Source: an uncultured Prevotella sp. (GTDB taxonomy: Bacteria; Bacteroidota; Bacteroidia; Bacteroidales; Bacteroidaceae). From it: DNA of 10,467 nt. The DNA is taken from positions 1 through 10,467 of the forward strand of contig CAKQXI010000077.1 of NCBI GenBank assembly GCA_934281565.1. The letters run 5' to 3'. Below, in pieces: positions 7,610 to 10,467 of this stretch. Position 1 is the first letter of the stretch. Every line of letters starts with the position of its first letter. Below the pieces are notes generated by a model, which was given only the letters and a program-made list of their open reading frames with translations, ran no database searches and was not told the DNA's origin. A program made the translations under genes and the position numbers.

Positions 7610-7636
7610 TTCTTCACTCTTCGTTCTTCACTCTTC
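7610..7636. repeat. Short direct repeat in the ABC operon spacer
   Basis: TTCTTCACTCTTC occurs twice, at 7610-7622 and 7624-7636, a 14-bp period, followed by a further partial copy (TTCACTT). It lies between the permease stop codon and the ATPase start, next to an AT-rich stretch (7567-7585). No coding or promoter signal was seen there. Confidence 0.6.
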
Positions 7637-7642
7637 ACTTAC

Positions 7643-9037
7643 TTAGCTCATAAACTTCTCCATACGCAGGTATCTTCTCTTATTAAAGACTATCGCTATC
7701 TTCGCTATTACCCACCGATGGATAGCTACGCTGATAATAGCGAGAGTCACACAAGTGATACACCATGCCATCTCGCCTACATACTTATATACGAGTACCA
7801 AGATTCCCAGTGGGAGCAGGAAAGCAGCAGCATAGAGATTTATCTTCAAATTGGCTCCCTGCATACTGAACATAGAGGTCTGGAATATCTCCAAACGAGA
7901 AGAAAAAAGGCAAGTTGGAAGATTGAAAAGATTGAGGAAAACAGCCAAACAGAACGCTCCTATCAGTACTGAAACGCCGATTTCATCGCCAATAAACAAG
8001 AATGGCATGACAAACACCAAGGCTACGGCACTTACGATAATATAAAAATAAAAACAATTCTGCAACAACTGCTCTATCTTCACTGGCTTAGTCATCAGTC
8101 CATGGAAATAATTTGCCTCAACTCCAAAAGTCCATTGCGAGAGAACCATCGAAGGGAGCAACACTGAGCCTACCACATAGAACACATACATTTGTCCCAT
8201 TCCTTCGTGTCTGTCCATAAAAGCAAACAGGTATGAGTCGAAAAGGAATGCGGCTGTCACCAATATCACCATGTTACGCACTCGCTTGGCTCTCATCGTT
8301 CCAATATACTGCAAGCTAAAGAGGTTGATATGATTAAACCCATGGAAATGGGAAGTCTTACGCTTCGTCTCACTATATATCTTCAGGTTACAAAGATAAA
8401 CGGTCAAACCACCCAAGACAGCAAGTGCCAACACTAACAATCCTGTTTGGAACATCCATGCTTCAGTCCATGAGAAAAGCATCAAATAACCTATCAACAA
8501 GATATACATTCCTATCCATCCCAATACCAATGGCCACTTGAGCATGAACTCCGTTGCCTTGCGATAGCAAGTGATATACACTCCATCAATATACGAGAAG
8601 ACCAGCAACAAAAAGAAACTGCCGACAGCTTGTGGAATGGGAAGCAAGAACAACAGCACTGGAAGCATCAGCACAGGAAGAACATAGTTCCAGAAGCTAA
8701 TCAGGTTTGTTGTCAGCAAGAAGCGGTTCCATATCTTCTCTGGCACAGGGCGCGACTTGATGTAATCATCCATCGCCGTGATGTCTCGCTTCATAATCAT
8801 CTTCAAGACTATATCAGGCAGCAACATTCCCACGACAAGTGCCGCCCCGAGTATCTCCGATGTATCATCACTCGACAGTTCGCCACCATGCTTCGTAAAG
8901 CTAATAAAGAAGCTCACTCCCATCACCACATAGAGCAGGATGATATATCCTCCAACAACGGCGTCTCGCCAATGGAAGTTACGCCGTTGCTGGAGCCACC
9001 ATAATCGTAATAGCAATTTTAGCATAAAGTTTATCAT
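7643..9037 (-). CDS. ABC transporter permease, DUF5687-like
   Basis: A 464-residue polytopic inner-membrane protein. Hydrophobic segments lie at about 27-47, 64-80, 107-133, 136-156, 167-189, 196-216, 256-275, 284-303, 328-349, 353-373, 400-419 and 423-443, so roughly 10-12 helices. The N-terminus is amphipathic and basic (LLRLWWLQQRRNFHWRD). The segment NYFHGLMTKPVKIEQLLQN (309-327) resembles the cytosolic coupling segment of Bacteroidota permeases annotated as DUF5687. Gene order, permease followed by a lone ATPase, agrees with that family. The family name is from memory of its pattern and needs a profile search; membrane-transporter identity is firmer. It starts with ATG at 9035-9037, and an in-frame ATG four codons later is an alternative. 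Substrate and direction are unknown. Confidence 0.82.
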   Translation of the reverse strand: MINFMLKLLLRLWWLQQRRNFHWRDAVVGGYIILLYVVMGVSFFISFTKHGGELSSDDTSEILGAALVVGMLLPDIVLKMIMKRDITAMDDYIKSRPVPEKIWNRFLLTTNLISFWNYVLPVLMLPVLLFLLPIPQAVGSFFLLLVFSYIDGVYITCYRKATEFMLKWPLVLGWIGMYILLIGYLMLFSWTEAWMFQTGLLVLALAVLGGLTVYLCNLKIYSETKRKTSHFHGFNHINLFSLQYIGTMRAKRVRNMVILVTAAFLFDSYLFAFMDRHEGMGQMYVFYVVGSVLLPSMVLSQWTFGVEANYFHGLMTKPVKIEQLLQNCFYFYIIVSAVALVFVMPFLFIGDEIGVSVLIGAFCLAVFLNLFNLPTCLFSSRLEIFQTSMFSMQGANLKINLYAAAFLLPLGILVLVYKYVGEMAWCITCVTLAIISVAIHRWVIAKIAIVFNKRRYLRMEKFMS

Positions 9038-9054
9038 TTATACGTTGATGGGTA

Positions 9055-9062
9055 CAAAGATA
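9055..9062 (-). promoter_or_regulatory. Possible -7 element for the ABC operon
   Basis: On the minus strand TATCTTTG matches TAnnTTTG and lies 17 bp before the permease ATG, predicting a very short leader. No convincing TTG stands 19-21 nt upstream, so this is weaker than the two promoters above. It lies in the 92-bp gap after the SusD stop codon. Confidence 0.4.
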
Positions 9063-9129
9063 CACAAAAATGCCTAAAACTCCTTTTAATCTGAAAAAAA
9101 TAACTTAAAAATAACATGTCCAAGGACCT

Positions 9130-10467
9130 TTATTGAGCCTTAGGGACAGCAACAACAGGATTGTTCTTACCAACAAGAGCTGCATTGTGGTTTTCCTCAT
9201 CCTCAGGAATGAGATACAAGAATATCTGGGACTCTGCAGGCAACTTAAACCTTATAGATGCCCCATAGTTGGAACCTGTACGATCCAAAGGTTTCTTTAG
9301 ACGAAGCAAGTCGGTGAACGAGAAGCCCTCACCCCACAGCTCTATCCTCCTCTGGAACCAAACTGCATCTTGAACGCCCTCTGCTGTCGTAGCATGACAA
9401 GTATAAGAAGGGTCACGATAAGTTCTTACAAAGTTTTCTAAAATCTGCTTGCCTGTTGCCACATCACCAGCCATAGCTGTAGCCTCAGCTTGTATCAATA
9501 TCATTTCCTCGACTCGCATCAAGGGAATATCACAGGCATTCACCTCGTTGCCATACTGGTTCTTATATGCGCCAAACTTCGTATTGGTATAAGGCTCCGT
9601 AATATCGGCAACCTCGTCTCCTGTGTTATTATAAACTGCCAGATATTTCGTAACCTCACCTGTCTTCTTATCCTTATTTTCCTGATATTTCACATATTGA
9701 GGATTTACAATCGGTGAGCTCATGTTCTCATCTATCCACCAACCTTTTCTAACATCAGTAGAAGGGATTTCTTTCCACAAATTGCTGTTTATCATACGGC
9801 AAGCGTATGTCGGGGAATAGCCATTACCTGTGAATGAACACATCATAGATGGGAAATTCAAGATACCAGACGATACTATGACATTAGACTCATCGACGAT
9901 ATTGCCCCAAATCCAGTTGGAAGCACTGATGTCATTAAACCCTGGTGCCGCAGCCTCGTCCCTTGACAATGGAGTATATCCATCGGCAGCCTTGGCAGCA
10001 TCCTCCGCAGCAGCTTTCCAGTTCTGCATAACCAAATTGACACGAGCACGAATACCATAGGCTACCTGTTGGTTGATCTCAGACTTCGTACTTCTGGCAT
10101 TAGAAAGATATTCGATTGCTGTTTTAAGGTCATTCAAAATAAGAGCATACACATCCTTGACAGTAGCACGAGGATTGTTGTTGGCTTCGGCATCTGTCGT
10201 CTTCTCTGTCACAAGAGGAACGCCAGCGGCATCTTCATGTCCCTTATACGTAAACTGATAAACTTGAATTAAAGTGAAATACTCGAATGCACGCATTGCG
10301 TATGCTTGACCGACATAAGACTTTCCCGTCTCCGTCAGATTATTTAAGTCGGCGGATCTCAATACATCATTGGCAACCTTGATATTCTTATAACATTGGT
10401 TCCAAATGAAATAAGTAGTTTGACTATTGGCTGTTCTGTCTGCGTAACACAATGGACTGTTATACCA
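9130..10467 (-). CDS. SusD/RagB family outer-membrane glycan-binding protein (5' end outside window)
   Basis: The frame is open from the right edge (first visible residues WYNSPLCYADRTAN) to TAA at 9130-9132, about 445 residues. SusD proteins are usually 500-600 residues, so the lipoprotein signal and the first part are missing. Family hallmarks are present. The TPR-like region WNQCYKNIKVANDVL and then SYVGQAYAMRAFEYFTLIQVY is followed by GVPLV and DVYALILNDLKTAIEYL. The C-terminal RagB/SusD block has MRVEEMILIQAEATAM, a QRRIELWGEGFSFTDLLRLK stretch (about 9299-9358), and a final IPEDEENHN segment. SusD sits on the cell surface, binds a specific glycan and lids the SusC transporter, normally encoded directly upstream, which here would be off the right edge. 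The glycan cannot be read from sequence. The ABC operon begins 92 bp downstream on the same strand, and no glycosidase adjoins directly. Confidence 0.95.
   Translation of the reverse strand, partial: WYNSPLCYADRTANSQTTYFIWNQCYKNIKVANDVLRSADLNNLTETGKSYVGQAYAMRAFEYFTLIQVYQFTYKGHEDAAGVPLVTEKTTDAEANNNPRATVKDVYALILNDLKTAIEYLSNARSTKSEINQQVAYGIRARVNLVMQNWKAAAEDAAKAADGYTPLSRDEAAAPGFNDISASNWIWGNIVDESNVIVSSGILNFPSMMCSFTGNGYSPTYACRMINSNLWKEIPSTDVRKGWWIDENMSSPIVNPQYVKYQENKDKKTGEVTKYLAVYNNTGDEVADITEPYTNTKFGAYKNQYGNEVNACDIPLMRVEEMILIQAEATAMAGDVATGKQILENFVRTYRDPSYTCHATTAEGVQDAVWFQRRIELWGEGFSFTDLLRLKKPLDRTGSNYGASIRFKLPAESQIFLYLIPEDEENHNAALVGKNNPVVAVPKAQ

Noticed and set aside
7559..7642. Internal promoter for the ATPase gene
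   Set aside because: No TAnnTTTG element was found on the minus strand in this spacer.
9115..9129. GTCCAAGGAC as a terminator after the SusD gene
   Set aside because: The stem is only 4 bp with a 2-nt loop, which cannot form a stable hairpin, although T-rich sequence follows on the minus strand.
10450..10452. TTG at 10450-10452 as the start of the SusD gene
   Set aside because: The frame continues to the window edge with WYNSP, and the visible protein lacks the signal and N-terminal part expected of SusD.

Overview
The window looks like a stretch of Bacteroidota chromosome, most likely Prevotellaceae (Prevotella/Segatella-like). The evidence is a SusD/RagB lipoprotein-type gene, a GLPGLI protein paired with a TonB-dependent receptor, a DUF5687-type ABC permease, and upstream elements of the form TAnnTTTG (the Bacteroidota -7 consensus) without clear Shine-Dalgarno sequences. 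The genus assignment is inference. No RNA gene, CRISPR array, insertion sequence or phage gene was seen.

Layout. (1) Positions 1-3120, plus strand: the 3' part of a GLPGLI-family gene, then 7 bp later a complete outer-membrane TonB-dependent-receptor-like gene, almost certainly one operon. (2) 3121-3187: a strong hairpin that can act as a shared bidirectional terminator between converging genes. (3) 3188-5542, minus strand: a secreted family-3 glycoside hydrolase with its own predicted promoter at 5604-5634. (4) 5718-6608, minus strand: a solitary Fic protein (predicted AMP-transferase) with an N-terminal helix-turn-helix and an internal inhibitory motif. Its promoter is overlaid by an unusually clear palindrome, with a matching half-site in the 5' leader. 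(5) 6735-6840: a non-coding array of five quasi-palindromic units spaced 22-23 bp, ending at the stop codon of the next gene. (6) 6848-9037, minus strand: a two-gene ABC transporter operon, permease first and ATPase second. (7) 9130 to the right edge, minus strand: the C-terminal three quarters or so of a SusD/RagB glycan-binding protein. Its partner SusC should lie just beyond the window.

How they work together. The SusD gene and the GH3 enzyme are both glycan-utilisation functions on the same strand. They are separated by the ABC operon and fic, so membership of one polysaccharide utilisation locus is possible but not shown. The GLPGLI/TonB-receptor pair is an envelope module of unknown substrate. 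The most distinctive material is non-coding: the fic operator/promoter and the neighbouring quasi-palindromic array. No wholly new multi-gene system is evident. The best leads are a self-controlled Fic cassette and the array beside it.
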